Under the pieces are notes generated by a model. That model was not told the DNA's origin and did not search any database. It saw only the letters and a list, made by a program, of their open reading frames with translations. From the NCBI GenBank assembly GCA_022747635.1, contig JAKTNV010000261.1, forward strand, positions 227,350-291,349: a DNA stretch of 64,000 nt, read 5' to 3'. Both the position numbers and the translations under genes were made by a program. This DNA comes from Hetaerina americana (taxonomy: Eukaryota; Arthropoda; Insecta; Odonata; Calopterygidae). This document shows positions 12,091-23,344 of this stretch, one piece after another; the first letter of the stretch is position 1; each line of letters begins with the position of its first letter.

Positions 12091-15000
12091 ATTGTTGTTT
12101 TTCGTAATATTTTCAGAAATTTGGGCTCTTTTAGTAACATTAACACTTGCACTGAAGCATCTTTTATGCTCATTTCTTGTCTTTCAGGATTAATTCTGGG
12201 TTTTATTTGTTTATTTGATGAAAATGAACAACAATACACACCATGGAAACATTTTTGATTGATTGGTGACGAATGAGATTTTCACCTAGAACCCAAAGGG
12301 GGGGTATTGGCACTTTTCATGGAAAAATGTAAAAAATTAAATTTTCTAAAAATGAAATAAATGCCTTCTAAACACCTCAAACATTCACTCTAAAACAGAG
12401 ATTGTTGTTTTTCGTAATATTTTTAGAAATTTGGGCTCTTTTTGTAACATTAACACTTGCGCTGAAGCATTATTTATACTAATTTCTTGTTTTTCAGGAT
12501 TAATTCTGGGTTTTATTTTGTTTATTTGATGAAAATGAACAACAATACACACCTTGGATACATTTTTGTTTGATTTGTGTCGAGTGAGATTTTCACCTAG
12601 AACCCAAAGGGGGGGTATTGGCACTTTTCATGGAAAAATGTGAAAAATTAAATTTTCTAATAATGAAATAAATGCCTTCTAAACACCTCAAACATTCACA
12701 AAAAAAAAAAAGATTGTTGTTTTTCGCAATATTTTTAGAAATTTGGGCTCTTTTAGTAACATTAACACTTGCGCTGAAGCATCTTTTATGCTCATTTCTT
12801 GTCTTTCAGGATTAATTCTGGGTTTTATTTGTTTATTTGATGAAAATGAACAACAATACACACCATGGAAACATTTTTGATTGATTGGTGTCGAGTGAGA
12901 TTTTCACCTGGAACCCAAAGGGGGGGGTATTGGCACTTTTCATGGAAAAATGTAAAAAATTAAATTTTCTAAAAATGAAATAAATGCCTTCTAAACACCT
13001 CAAACATTCACTCTAAAACAGAGATTGTTGTTTTTCGCAATATTTTTAGAAATTTGGGCTCTTTTTGTAACATTAAAACTTGCGCTGAAGCATTATTTAT
13101 ACTAATTTCTTGTCTTTCAGGATTAATTCTGGGTTTTATTTTGTTTATTTGATGAAAATAAACAACAATACACACCATGGAAACATTTTTGTTTGATTTG
13201 TGTCGAGTGAGATTTTCACCTAGAACCCAAAGGGGGGTATTAACAGTTTTCATTGAAAAATGTAAAAAAATAAATTTTCTATAAATGAAATTAAAGCCTT
13301 CTAAACACCTCAAACATTCACTCTAAAACAGAAGATTGTTGTTTTTCGCAATATTTTTAGAAATTTGGGCTCTTTTAGTAACATTAACACCTGGGCTGAA
13401 GCATCTTTTATGATCATTTATTGTCTTTCAGGATTCATTCTGGGTTTTATTTTAATTATTTAATGAAATTGAACAACAATAAACACCATGGAAACGATTT
13501 TGTTTAATTTGTGTCGAGTGAGATTTTCACCTAGAACCCAAAGGGGGGGGTATTGGCACTTTTCATGGAAAAATGTGAAAAATTAATTTTCTAAAAATGA
13601 AATAAATGCCTTCTAAACACCTCAAACATTCACTCTTAAACAGAAGATTGTTGTTTTTCGCAATAATTTTAGATATTTGGGCTCTTTTAGTAACATTAAC
13701 TATTGCGCTGAAGCATCTTTTATGCTCATTTCTTGTCTTTCAGGATTAATTCTGGGTTTTATTTGTTTATTTGATGAAAATAAACAACAATACACACCAT
13801 GGAAACATTTTTGATTGATTTGTGTCGAGTAAGATTTTCACCTAGAACCCAAAGGGGGGGTATTGGCACTTTTCATGGAAAAATGTAAAAAATTAAATTT
13901 TCTAAAAATGAAATAAATGCCTTCTAAACACCTCAAACATTCACTCTAAAACAGAAGATTGTTGTTTTTCGCAATATTTTTAGAAATTTGGGCTCTTTTA
14001 GTATTCTTAATACCTGGACTGAAGCATTTTTATGATCATTTATTGTCTCTTAGGATACATTCTGGGTTTTATTTTGTTTATTTGATGAAAATGAACTACA
14101 ATACACACCTTGGATACATTTTTGTTTGATTTGTGTCGAGTGAGATTTTCACCTAGAACCCAAAGGGGGGGGGGTATTGGCACTTTTCGTGGAAAAATGT
14201 GAAAAATTAAATTTTCTAAAAATGAAATAAATGCCTTCTAAACACCTCAAACATTCACTCTAAAACAGAAGATTGTTGTTTTTCGCAATATTTTTAGAAA
14301 TTTGGGCTCTTTTAGTAACATTAACACCTGGGCTGAAGCATCTTTTATGATCATTTCTTGTCTTTCAGGATTAATTCTGGGTTTTATTTGTTTATTTGAT
14401 GAAAATGAACAACAATACACACCATGGAAACATTTTTCATTGATTTGGGTCGAGTGAGATTTTCACCTAGAACCCAAAGGGGGGGTATTGGCACTTTTCA
14501 TGGAAAAATGTAAAAAATTAAATTATCTAAAAATGAAATTAATGCCTTCTAAACACCTCAAAAATTCACTCTAAAACAGAAGATTGTAGTTTTTCGCAAT
14601 ATTTTTAGAAATTTGGGCTCTTTTATTAACATTAACACCTGGGCTGAAGCATCTTTTATGATCATTTATTGTCTTTCAGGATTCATTCTGGGTTTTATTT
14701 TGTTTATTTGATGAAAATGCACAACAATACATACTTTGGAAACATTTTTGATTGATTTGTGTCGAGTGAGATTTTCACCTAGAACCCAAAGGGGTATTGG
14801 CACTTTTCATGGAAAAATGTGAAAAATTAAATTTTCTAAAAATGAAATAAATGCCTTCTAAACACCACAAACATTAACTCTAAAACAGAAGATTGTTGTT
14901 TTTCGCAATATTTTTAGAAATTTGGGCTCTTTTAGTAACATTAACACCTGGGCTGAAGCATCTTTTATGATCATTTATTGTCTTTCAGGATTCATTCTGG

Positions 15001-16096
15001 GTTTTATTTTAATTATTTGATGAAAATGAACAACAATAAACACCATGGAAACATTTTTGTTTAATTTGTGTCAAGTGAGATTTTCACCTAGAACCCAAAG
15101 GGGGGGGTATTGGCACTTTTCATGGAAAAATGTGAAAAATTAAATTTTCTAAAAATGAAATAAATGCCTTCTAAACACCTCAAACATTCACTCTTAAACA
15201 GAAGATTGTTGTTTTTCGCAATAATTTTAGAAATTTTGGCTCTTTTAGTAACATTAACACTTGCGCTGAAGCATCTTTTATGCTCATTTCTTGTCTTTCA
15301 GGATTAATTCTGGGTTTTATTTGTTTATTTGATGAAAATACACAACAATACACACCATGGAAACATTTTTGATTGATTTGTGCCGAGTGAGATTTTCACC
15401 TAGAACCCAAAGGGGGGGGTATTGGCACTTTTCATGGAAAAATGTAAAAAGTTAAATTTTCTAAAAATGAAATAAATGCCTTCTAAACACCTCAAACATT
15501 CACTCTAAAACAGAAGATTGTTGTTTTTCGCAATATTTTTAGAAATTTGGGCTCTTTTAGTAACATTAACACCTGGGCTGAAGCATCTACTATGATCATT
15601 TCTTGTCTTTCAGGATTAATTCTGGGTTTTATTTGTTTATGTGATGAAAATGAACAACAATACACACCATGGAAACATTTTTCATTGATTTGTGTCGAGT
15701 GAGATTTTCACCTAGAACCCAAAGGGGGGGGTATTGGCACTTTTCATGGAAAAATGTAAAAAATTAAATTTTCTAAAAATGAAATAAATGCCTTCTAAAC
15801 ACCTCAAACATTCACTCTAAAACAGAAGATTGTTGTTTTTCGCAATATTTTTAGAAATTTGGGCTCTTTAAATAACATTAACACTTGCGCTGAAGCATCA
15901 TTTATGCTAATTTCTTGTCTTTCAGGATTAATTCTGGGTTTTATTTTGTTTATTTGATTAAAATAAACAACAATTCACACCATGAAAACATTTTTGTTTC
16001 ATTTGTGTCGAATGAGATTTTCACCTAGAACGCAAAGGGGGGTATTAACACTTTCATGGAAAAATGTAAAAAATTAAATTTTCTAAAAATGAAATA

Positions 16097-16247
16097 CTAC
16101 CTTGATCAAAAAGTTCCCGGAATAACCACCGTGTGGCGCTCCCATCGTTCCGATTTGAGTTCTGTTTTTTTTTGTTAAATTGGTACATCTGTTGTTGATA
16201 TTCCCTTTAAATCTTAGTGTCATAACTTGACATTTGCAAAAGTTACG
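16097..16247 (+). repeat. Left terminal inverted repeat, mariner copy 2 (151 bp)
   Basis: Pairs with 17278-17428 with three mismatches in 151 bp by eye (C/A after GAGTT, A/T in GATATTCCC, T/C in AGTGTCATAAC). Both T-runs are nine bases in this copy. It contains no part of the credible transposase frame, which starts at 16303. Confidence 0.93.
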
Positions 16248-16302
16248 TAGCCAAGAGTACATCTATCTCTGTGTGTGTTGGCGATTTTTTACAATTTCAG
16301 AA

Positions 16303-17442
16303 ATGGATTTAAATTTGCAACAACGAACTTGTATTAAATTTTGCGTAAAAAACGGATTTAGTGGCGCACGGACGTTGGAAATGTTGGAAAAGTGTTTCGG
16401 CAACGATTCTCTAAAAAAAACGGTCGTTTACCAGTGGCACGAGCGGTTCAGAAGTGGTCGTGAGTCAATCGAAGATGATGAACGCAGTGGCAGACCATCG
16501 ACATCGAAAGTCGGTGAAAAAATTGATAAAGTAAAAGAAATGTTGGTCAATAACCGCAAATTAACCATCAGAGAAATAGCGGAGGACTTGAACATTGCCT
16601 ATGGATCCGCCCAAGACATTGTGGTTAATGATTTGGGTTTCCGTCGTGTAGCAGCAAAGTTGGTGCCAAAAGACCTCAATTTCATGCAAAAAAGAGACCG
16701 TGTTGACGTCGCAAAAGACATGATTTGCGAGGCTGAATCCGATCCCACATTCATCAAAAGGATCATTACTGGAGACGAGACGTGGGTTTATGAGTACGAC
16801 ACGCAATCCAGACATCAGGCAAGTGAATGGCGTTCACCAAATGAGCCGAGACCAAAAAAACCACGTCGTTTTCAGTCAAAAAAGAAGGCAATGCTGACGG
16901 TTTTCATGGATTACAACGGTGTAGTGCATCATGAATTTTTGCCAGAAGGCCAGACAGTAAACAAAGAGTATTATTTGGGCGTTATGAGACGTTTGCGTGA
17001 AGCAATTCGCCGAAAGAGACCAGAAATGTGGGCAGAAAACTCGTGGATTTTGCACCATGATAACGCACCGTCGCACAGTGCTATCATTATTCGTAATTTT
17101 TTGACGAAAAATGCAACAAAGACCATCCAACAGCCACCGAATTCACCTGATTTGGCTCCCTGTGACTTCTTTCTGTTCAATCGAGTTAAAAAACCATTAC
17201 GGGGAACGCGTTTTAGCAGCCGAGAGGATGTAATGGAAAAATCGCAGGAAGCACTGATGGACATACCGAAAACCGACCGTAACTTTTGCAAATGTCAAGT
17301 TATGGCACTAAGATTTAAAGGGAATAACAACAACAGATGTACCAATTTAACAAAAAAAAACATAACTCAAATCGGAACGATGGGAGCGCCACACGGTGGT
17401 TATTCCGGGAACTTTTTGATCAAGGTAGTAAATGCCTTCTAA
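16303..17442 (+). CDS. Mariner transposase, DD34D, with read-through C-terminus
   Basis: Cut-and-paste transposase of the mariner family; family members bind the TIRs in the nucleus and move the element to TA sites. The start is ATG 16303 (MDLNLQQR), because the longer frame from 16234 needs a TTG. Seen in order: an N-terminal helix-turn-helix (about residues 1-55, YQWHERFRSGR), a GRP linker (RSGRPSTS, 61-68), a second helix-turn-helix (about 70-115), LVPKDL at 120-125 in the place of mariner WVPHEL, GDETW with D158, HHDNAPSH with D253, and SPDLAPCDFF with D288. There are 34 residues between D253 and D288, the mariner signature. The native stop seen in copy 1 is lost: an A9 run at 17352-17360 shifts the frame after residue 352. 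The protein therefore runs across the right TIR and 14 bp into satellite, ending at 379 aa. The last ~29 native residues come from the TIR and lack the W/R/CI pattern I would expect at a mariner C-terminus. Activity is doubtful. Confidence 0.93.
   Translation: MDLNLQQRTCIKFCVKNGFSGARTLEMLEKCFGNDSLKKTVVYQWHERFRSGRESIEDDERSGRPSTSKVGEKIDKVKEMLVNNRKLTIREIAEDLNIAYGSAQDIVVNDLGFRRVAAKLVPKDLNFMQKRDRVDVAKDMICEAESDPTFIKRIITGDETWVYEYDTQSRHQASEWRSPNEPRPKKPRRFQSKKKAMLTVFMDYNGVVHHEFLPEGQTVNKEYYLGVMRRLREAIRRKRPEMWAENSWILHHDNAPSHSAIIIRNFLTKNATKTIQQPPNSPDLAPCDFFLFNRVKKPLRGTRFSSREDVMEKSQEALMDIPKTDRNFCKCQVMALRFKGNNNNRCTNLTKKNITQIGTMGAPHGGYSGNFLIKVVNAF
17278..17428 (-). repeat. Right terminal inverted repeat, mariner copy 2 (151 bp)
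   Basis: Inverted copy of 16097-16247. Its A-run at 17352-17360 has nine bases (eight in copy 1), matching the T9 of the left TIR. The extra base removes the transposase stop. This could be slippage or correction against the left TIR. Confidence 0.92.
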
Positions 17443-20400
17443 ATACCTCAAACATTCACTCTAAAATAGAAGATTGTTGTTTTTCGCAATATCTTTAGAA
17501 ATTTGGGCTCTTTTAGTAACATAAACACTTGCGCTGAAGCAACTTTTATGGTCATTTCTTGTCTTTCAAGATTAATTCTGGGTTTTATTTTGTTTATTTG
17601 ATGAAAATGAACAACAATACACACCATGGAAACATTTTTGATTGATTGGTGACGAGTGAGATTTTCACCTAGAACCCAAAGGGGGGGGTATTGGCACTTT
17701 TCATGGAAAAATGTGAAAAATTAAATTTTCTAAAAATGAAATAAATGCCGTCTTAACACCTCAAACATTCACTCTAAAACAGAAGATTGTTGTTTTTCGC
17801 AATATTTTTAGAAATTTGGGCTCTTTAAGTAACATTACCACTTGCGCTGAAGCATCTTTTATGCTCATTTCATGTCTCTCAGGATTAATTCTGGGTTTTA
17901 TTTTGTTTATTTGATGAAAATGAACAACAATACACACCATGGAAACATTTTTGTTTGATTTGTGTCAAGTGAGATTTTCACCTAGAACCCAAAGGGGGGG
18001 GGTATTGGCACTTTTCATGGAAAAATGTGAAAAATTAAATTTTCCAAAAATGAAATAAATGCCTTCTAAACACCTCAAACATTCACTCTAAAACAGAAGA
18101 TTGTTGTTTTTCGCAATATTTTTAGAAATTTGGGCTCTTTTAGTAACATTAACACTTGCGCTGAAGCATCTTTTATGCTCATTTCTTGGCTTTCTGGATT
18201 AATTCTGGGTTTTATTTGTTTATTTGATGAAAATGAGCAACAATACACACCATGGAAACATTTTTGTTTAATATGTGTTTAGGAGATTTTCACCTAGAAC
18301 CCAAAGGGGGGGGGAATGGCACATTTCATGGAAAAATGTGAAAAATTAAATTTTCTAAAAATGAAATAAATTCCTTCTATACACCTCCAAAATTCACTCT
18401 AAAACAGAAGATTGTTGTTTTTCGCAATATTTTTAGAAATTTGGGCTCTTTTAGTAACATTTACACCTGGGCTGAAGCATCTTTTATGATCATTTATTGT
18501 CTTTCAGGATTCATTCTGGGTTTTATTTTGTTTATTTGATGAAAATGAACAACAATACACACCATGGAAACATTTTTTTTTGATTTGTGTCAATTTAGAT
18601 TTTCACCTAGAACCCAAAGGGGGGGCTATTGGCACGTTTCATGGAAAAATGTGAAAAATTAAATTTTCTAAAAATGAAATAAATTCCTTCTAAACACCTC
18701 AAACATTCACTCTAAAACAGAAGATTGTTGTTTTTCGCAATACTTTTAGAAATATGGGCTCTTTTAGTAACATTAACACTTGGGCTGAAGCATCTTTTAT
18801 GATCATTTATTGTCTCTCAGGATACATTCTGGGTTTTATTTTGTTTATTTGATGAAAATAAACAACAATACACACCTTGGATACATTTTTGTTTGATTTG
18901 TGTCGAGTGAGATTTTCACCTAGAACCCAAAGGGGGGGTATTGGCATTTTTCATGGAAAAATGTGAAAAATTAAATTTTCTAAAAATGAAATAAATGCCT
19001 TCTTAACACCTCAAACATTCACTCTAAAACAGAAGATTGTTGTTTTTCGCAATATTTTTAGAAATTTGGGCTCTTTTAGTAACATTAACACTTTCGCTGA
19101 AGCATCTTTTATGATCATTTATTGTCTTTCAGGATACATTCTGGGTTTTATTTTGTTAATTTGATGAAAATGAACAACAATACACACCTTGGATACATTT
19201 TTGTTTGATTTGTGTCGAGTGAGATTTTCACCTAGAACCCAAAGGGGGGGGCATTGGCACTTTTCATGGAAAAATGTGAAAAATTAAATTTTCTAAAAAT
19301 GAAATAAATGCCTTCTAAACACCTCAAACATTCACTCTAAAACAGAAGATTGTTGTTTTTCGCAATATTTTTAGAAATTTGGGCTCTTTTAGTAACATTA
19401 ACACCTGGGCTGAAGCATCTTTTATGATCATTTATTGTCTTTCAGGATACATTCTGGGTTTTATTTTGTTTATTTGATGAAAATGAACAACAATACACAC
19501 CTTGGATACATTTTTGTTTGATTTGTTTCCAGTGAGATTTTCACCTAGAACCCAAAGGGGGGGTTTTGGCACTTTCCATGGAAAAATGTGAAAAATTAAA
19601 TTTTCTAAAAATGAAATAAATGCCTTCTAATCACCTCAAACATTTACTTTAAAACAGAAGATTGTTGTTTTTCGCAATATTTTTAGAAATTTGGGTTCTT
19701 TTAGTAAAATTAACACTTGCGCTGAAGCATCTTTTATGATCTTTTACTGTCTTTCAGGATTCATTCTGGGTTTTATTTTGTTTATTTGATGAAAATGAAC
19801 AACAATACACACCTTGGATACATTTTTGTTTGATTTGTCTCCAGTGAGACTTTCACCTAGAACCCAAAGGGGGGGTATTGGCACTTTCCATGGAAAAATG
19901 TGAAAAATTAAATTTTCTAAAAATGAAATAAATGCCTTCTAAACAACTCAAACATTCACTTTAAAAAAGAAGATTGTTGTTTTTCGCAATATTTTTAGAA
20001 ATTTGGGCTCTTTTAGTAAAATTGACACTTGCGCTGAAGCATCTTTTATGATCTTTTCCTGTCTTTCAGGATTCATTCTGGGTTTTATTTTTTTTATTTG
20101 ATGAAAATGAACAACAACACACACCTTGGATACATTTTTGTTTGATTTGTGTCGAGTGAGATTTTCACCTAGAACCCAAAGGGGGGGGGGGTATTGGCAC
20201 TTTTCATGGAAAAATGTGAAAAATTAAATTTTCTAAAAATGAAATAAATGCCTTCTAAACACCTCAAACATTCACTCTAAAACAGAAGATTGTTGTTTTT
20301 CGCAATATTTTTAGAAATTTGGGCTCTTTTAGTAACATTAACACTTGCGCTGAAGCAACTTTTATGATCATTTATTGTCTTTCAGGATTCATTCTGGGTT

Positions 20401-23344
20401 TTATTTTGTTTATTTGATGAAAATGAACAATACACACCTTGGATACATTTTTGTTTGATTTGTGTCGAGTGAGATTTCACCTAGAACCAAAGGGGGTGGT
20501 ATTGGCACTTTTCATGGAAAAATGTGAAAAATTAAATTTTCTAAAAATGAAATAAATGCCTTCTAAACACCCTCAAACATTCACTCTAAAACAGAAGATT
20601 GTTGTTTTTCGCAATATTTTTAGAAATTTTGGCTCTTTTAGTAACATTAACACCTGGGCTGAAGCATCTTTTATGATCATTTATTGTCTTTCAGGATACA
20701 TTCTGGGTTTTATTTTGTTTATTTGATGAATAATGAACAACAATACACACCTTGGATACATTTTTGGTTGATTTGTGTCGAGTGAGATTTTCACCTAGAA
20801 CCCAAAGGGGGGGGGTATTGGCATTTTTCATGGAAAAATGTGAAAAATTAAATTTTCTAAAAATGAAATAAATGCCTTCTTAACACGTCAAACATTCACT
20901 CTAAAACAGAAGATTGTTGTTTTTCGCAATATTTTTAGAAATTTGGGCTCTTTTAGTAACATTAACACTTTCGCTGAAGCATCTTTTATGATCATTTATT
21001 GTCTTTCAGGATACATTCTGGGTTTTATTTTGTTAATTTGATGAAAATGAACAACAATACACACCTTGGATACATTTTTGTTTGATTTGTGTCGAGTGAG
21101 ATTTTCACCTAGAACCCAAAGGGGGGGGGTATTGGCATTTTTCATGGAAAAATGTGAAAAATTAAATTTTCTAAAAATGAAATAAATGCCTTCTTAACAC
21201 GTCAAACATTCACTCTAAAACAGAAGATTGTTGTTTTTCGCAATATTTTTAGAAATTTGGGCTCTTTTAGTAACATTAACACTTGCGCTGAAGCAACTTT
21301 TATGATCATTTATTGTCTTTCAGGATTCATTCTGGGTTTTATTTTGTTTATTTGATGAAAATGAACAATACACACCTTGGATACATTTTTGTTTGATTTG
21401 TGTCGAGTGAGATTTCACCTAGAACCAAAGGGGTGGTATTGGCACTTTTCATGGAAAAATGTGAAAAATTAAATTTTCTAAAAATGAAATAAATGCCTTC
21501 TAAACACCTCAAACATTCACTCTAAAACAGAAGATTGTTGTTTTTCGCAATATTTTTAGAAATTTTGGCTCTTTTAGTAACATTAACACCTGGGCTGAAG
21601 CATCTTTTATGATCATTTATTGTCTTTCAGGATACATTCTGGGTTTTATTTTGTTTATTTGATGAAAATGAACAACAATACACACCTTGGATACATTTTT
21701 GTTTGATTTGTGTCGAGTGAGATTTTCACCTAGAACCCAAAGGGGGGGGTATTGGCATTTTTCATGGAAAAATGTGAAAAATTAAATTTTCTAAAAATGA
21801 AATAAATGCCTTCTTAACACGTCAAACATTCACTCTAAAACAGAAGATTGTTGTTTTTCGCAATATTTTTAGAAATTTGGGCTCTTTTAGTACATTAACA
21901 CTTTCGCTGAAGCATCTTTTATGATCATTTATTGTCTTTCAGGATACATTCTGGGTTTTATTTTGTTAATTTGATGAAAATGAACAACAATACACACCTT
22001 GGATACATTTTTGTTTGATTTGTGTCGAGTGAGATTTTCACCTAGAACCCAAAGGGGGGGGCATTGGCACCTTTCATGGAAAAATGTGAAAAATTAAATT
22101 TTCTAAAAATGAAATAAATGCCTTCTAAACACCTCAAACATTCACTCTAAAACAGAAGATTGTTGTTTTTCGCAATATTTTTAGAAATTTGGGCTCTTTT
22201 AGTAACATTAACACCTGGGCTGAAGCATCTTTTATGATCATTTATTGTCTTTCAGGATACATTCTGGTTTTATTTTGTTTATTTGATGAAAATGAACAAC
22301 AATACACACCTTGGATACATTTTTGTTTGATTTGTTTCCAGTGAGATTTTCACCTAGAACCCAAAAGGGGGGGTATTGGCACTTTCCATGGAAAAATGTG
22401 AAAAATTAAATTTTCTAAAAATGAAATAAATGCCTTCTAATCACCTCAAACATTTACTTTAAAACAGAAGATTGTTGTTTTTCGCAATATTTTTAGAAAT
22501 TTGGGCTCTTTTAGTAAAATTAACACTTGCGCTGAAGCATCTTTTATGATCTTTTACTGTCTTTCAGGATTCATTCTGGGTTTTATTTTGTTTATTTGAT
22601 GAAAATGAACAACAATACACACCTTGGATACATTTTTGTTTGATTTGTGTCGAGTGAGATTTTCACCTAGAACCCAAAGGGGGGGGTATTGGCACTTTTC
22701 ATAGAAAAATGTGAAAAATTAAATTTTCTAAAAATGAAATAAATGCCTTCTAAACACCTCAAACATTCACTCTAAAACAGAAGATTGTTGTTTTTCGCAA
22801 TATTTTTAGAAAAATTGGGCTCTTTTAGTAACATTAACACTTGCGCTGAAGCAACTTTAATGCTCATTTCTTGTCTTTCAAGATTAATTCTGGGTTTTAT
22901 TTTGTTTATTTGATGAAAATGAGCAACAATACACACCATGGAAACATTTTTGTTTAACTTGTGTTTAGGAGATTTTCACCTAGAACCCAAAGGGGGGTAT
23001 TGGCACTTTTCATGGAAAAATGTGAAAAATTAAATTTCTAAAAATGAAATTAATGCCTTCTAAACACCTCAAACATTCACTCTAAAACAGAAGATTGTTG
23101 TTTTTCGCAATATTTTTAGAAATTTGGGCTCTTTTAGTAACATTAACACCTGGGCTGAAGCATCTTTTATGATCATTTCTTGTCTTTCAGGATTAATTCT
23201 GGGTTTTATTTGTTAATGTGATGAAAATGAACAACAATAAACACCATGGAAACATTTTTCATTGATTTGTGTCGAGTGAGATTTTCACCTAGAACCCAAA
23301 GGTCACTTTTGCACTTTTCATGGAAAAATGTAAAAAATTAAATT
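17429..23344 (+). repeat. 312-bp satellite array, block 3
   Basis: About 19 monomers with no gene seen. The left half continues the large duplication to about 20490. The right half has a three-monomer (about 936 bp) duplication: the variants GAGATTTCACCTAGAACC (20471 and 21409), TTAACACGTCAAAC (20880 and 21814) and ACACTTTCGCTGAAGC (20967 and 21899) recur in the same order. A monomer in which the G-run is replaced by GGTCACTTTTGCAC occurs at 23301. Confidence 0.96.

Larger units (their letters stand above)
3302..16096 (+). repeat. 312-bp satellite array, block 2 (between the mariner copies)
   Basis: About 41 monomers, all in the same orientation, with no gene or RNA seen. Several subtypes alternate. 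One has CCTGGGCTGAAGC plus GATCATTTATTG, another has CTTGCGCTGAAGC plus GCTCATTTCTTG. Others carry TTTCCAGTGAG in place of TGTCGAGTGAG (about 5700-7000), or GTTTAATATGTGTTTAGGAG (first seen near 7260). The first 3.4 kb is the right part of the large duplication shared with 17431-20490. Repeated reading frames of 68-101 aa on the minus strand are the same satellite frame seen again and again. Confidence 0.97.
16097..17428 (+). mobile_element. Mariner (DD34D) transposon, copy 2, near full length
   Basis: A 1,332-bp element flanked by TA at 16095-16096 and 17429-17430, with 151-bp terminal inverted repeats. It is 42 bp longer than copy 1: the 41 bp missing there plus one extra A in the right TIR. 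It carries one transposase gene, open from the ATG through all three catalytic aspartates. The TIR ends are intact and nearly perfect, so the element could in principle be mobilised in trans. Its own transposase has an abnormal C-terminus. Flanking satellite matches that of copy 1. Confidence 0.96.
14420..20490 (+). repeat. Large higher-order duplication, unit 2 (contains mariner copy 2)
   Basis: Paralogue of 1-6680 (variants listed there). It includes the same mariner at the same TA of the same monomer and the same downstream monomer variants, for example CTCTAAAATAGAAG and AATATCTTTAG right of the element in both units. Similarity ends near 20490, where the flanking monomers no longer correspond. 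Confidence 0.88.

Noticed and set aside
2012..17428. Two independent mariner insertions into the same satellite site (site-specific targeting)
   Set aside because: Shared rare variants on both flanks and near-identical elements show that one insertion was copied by array duplication.
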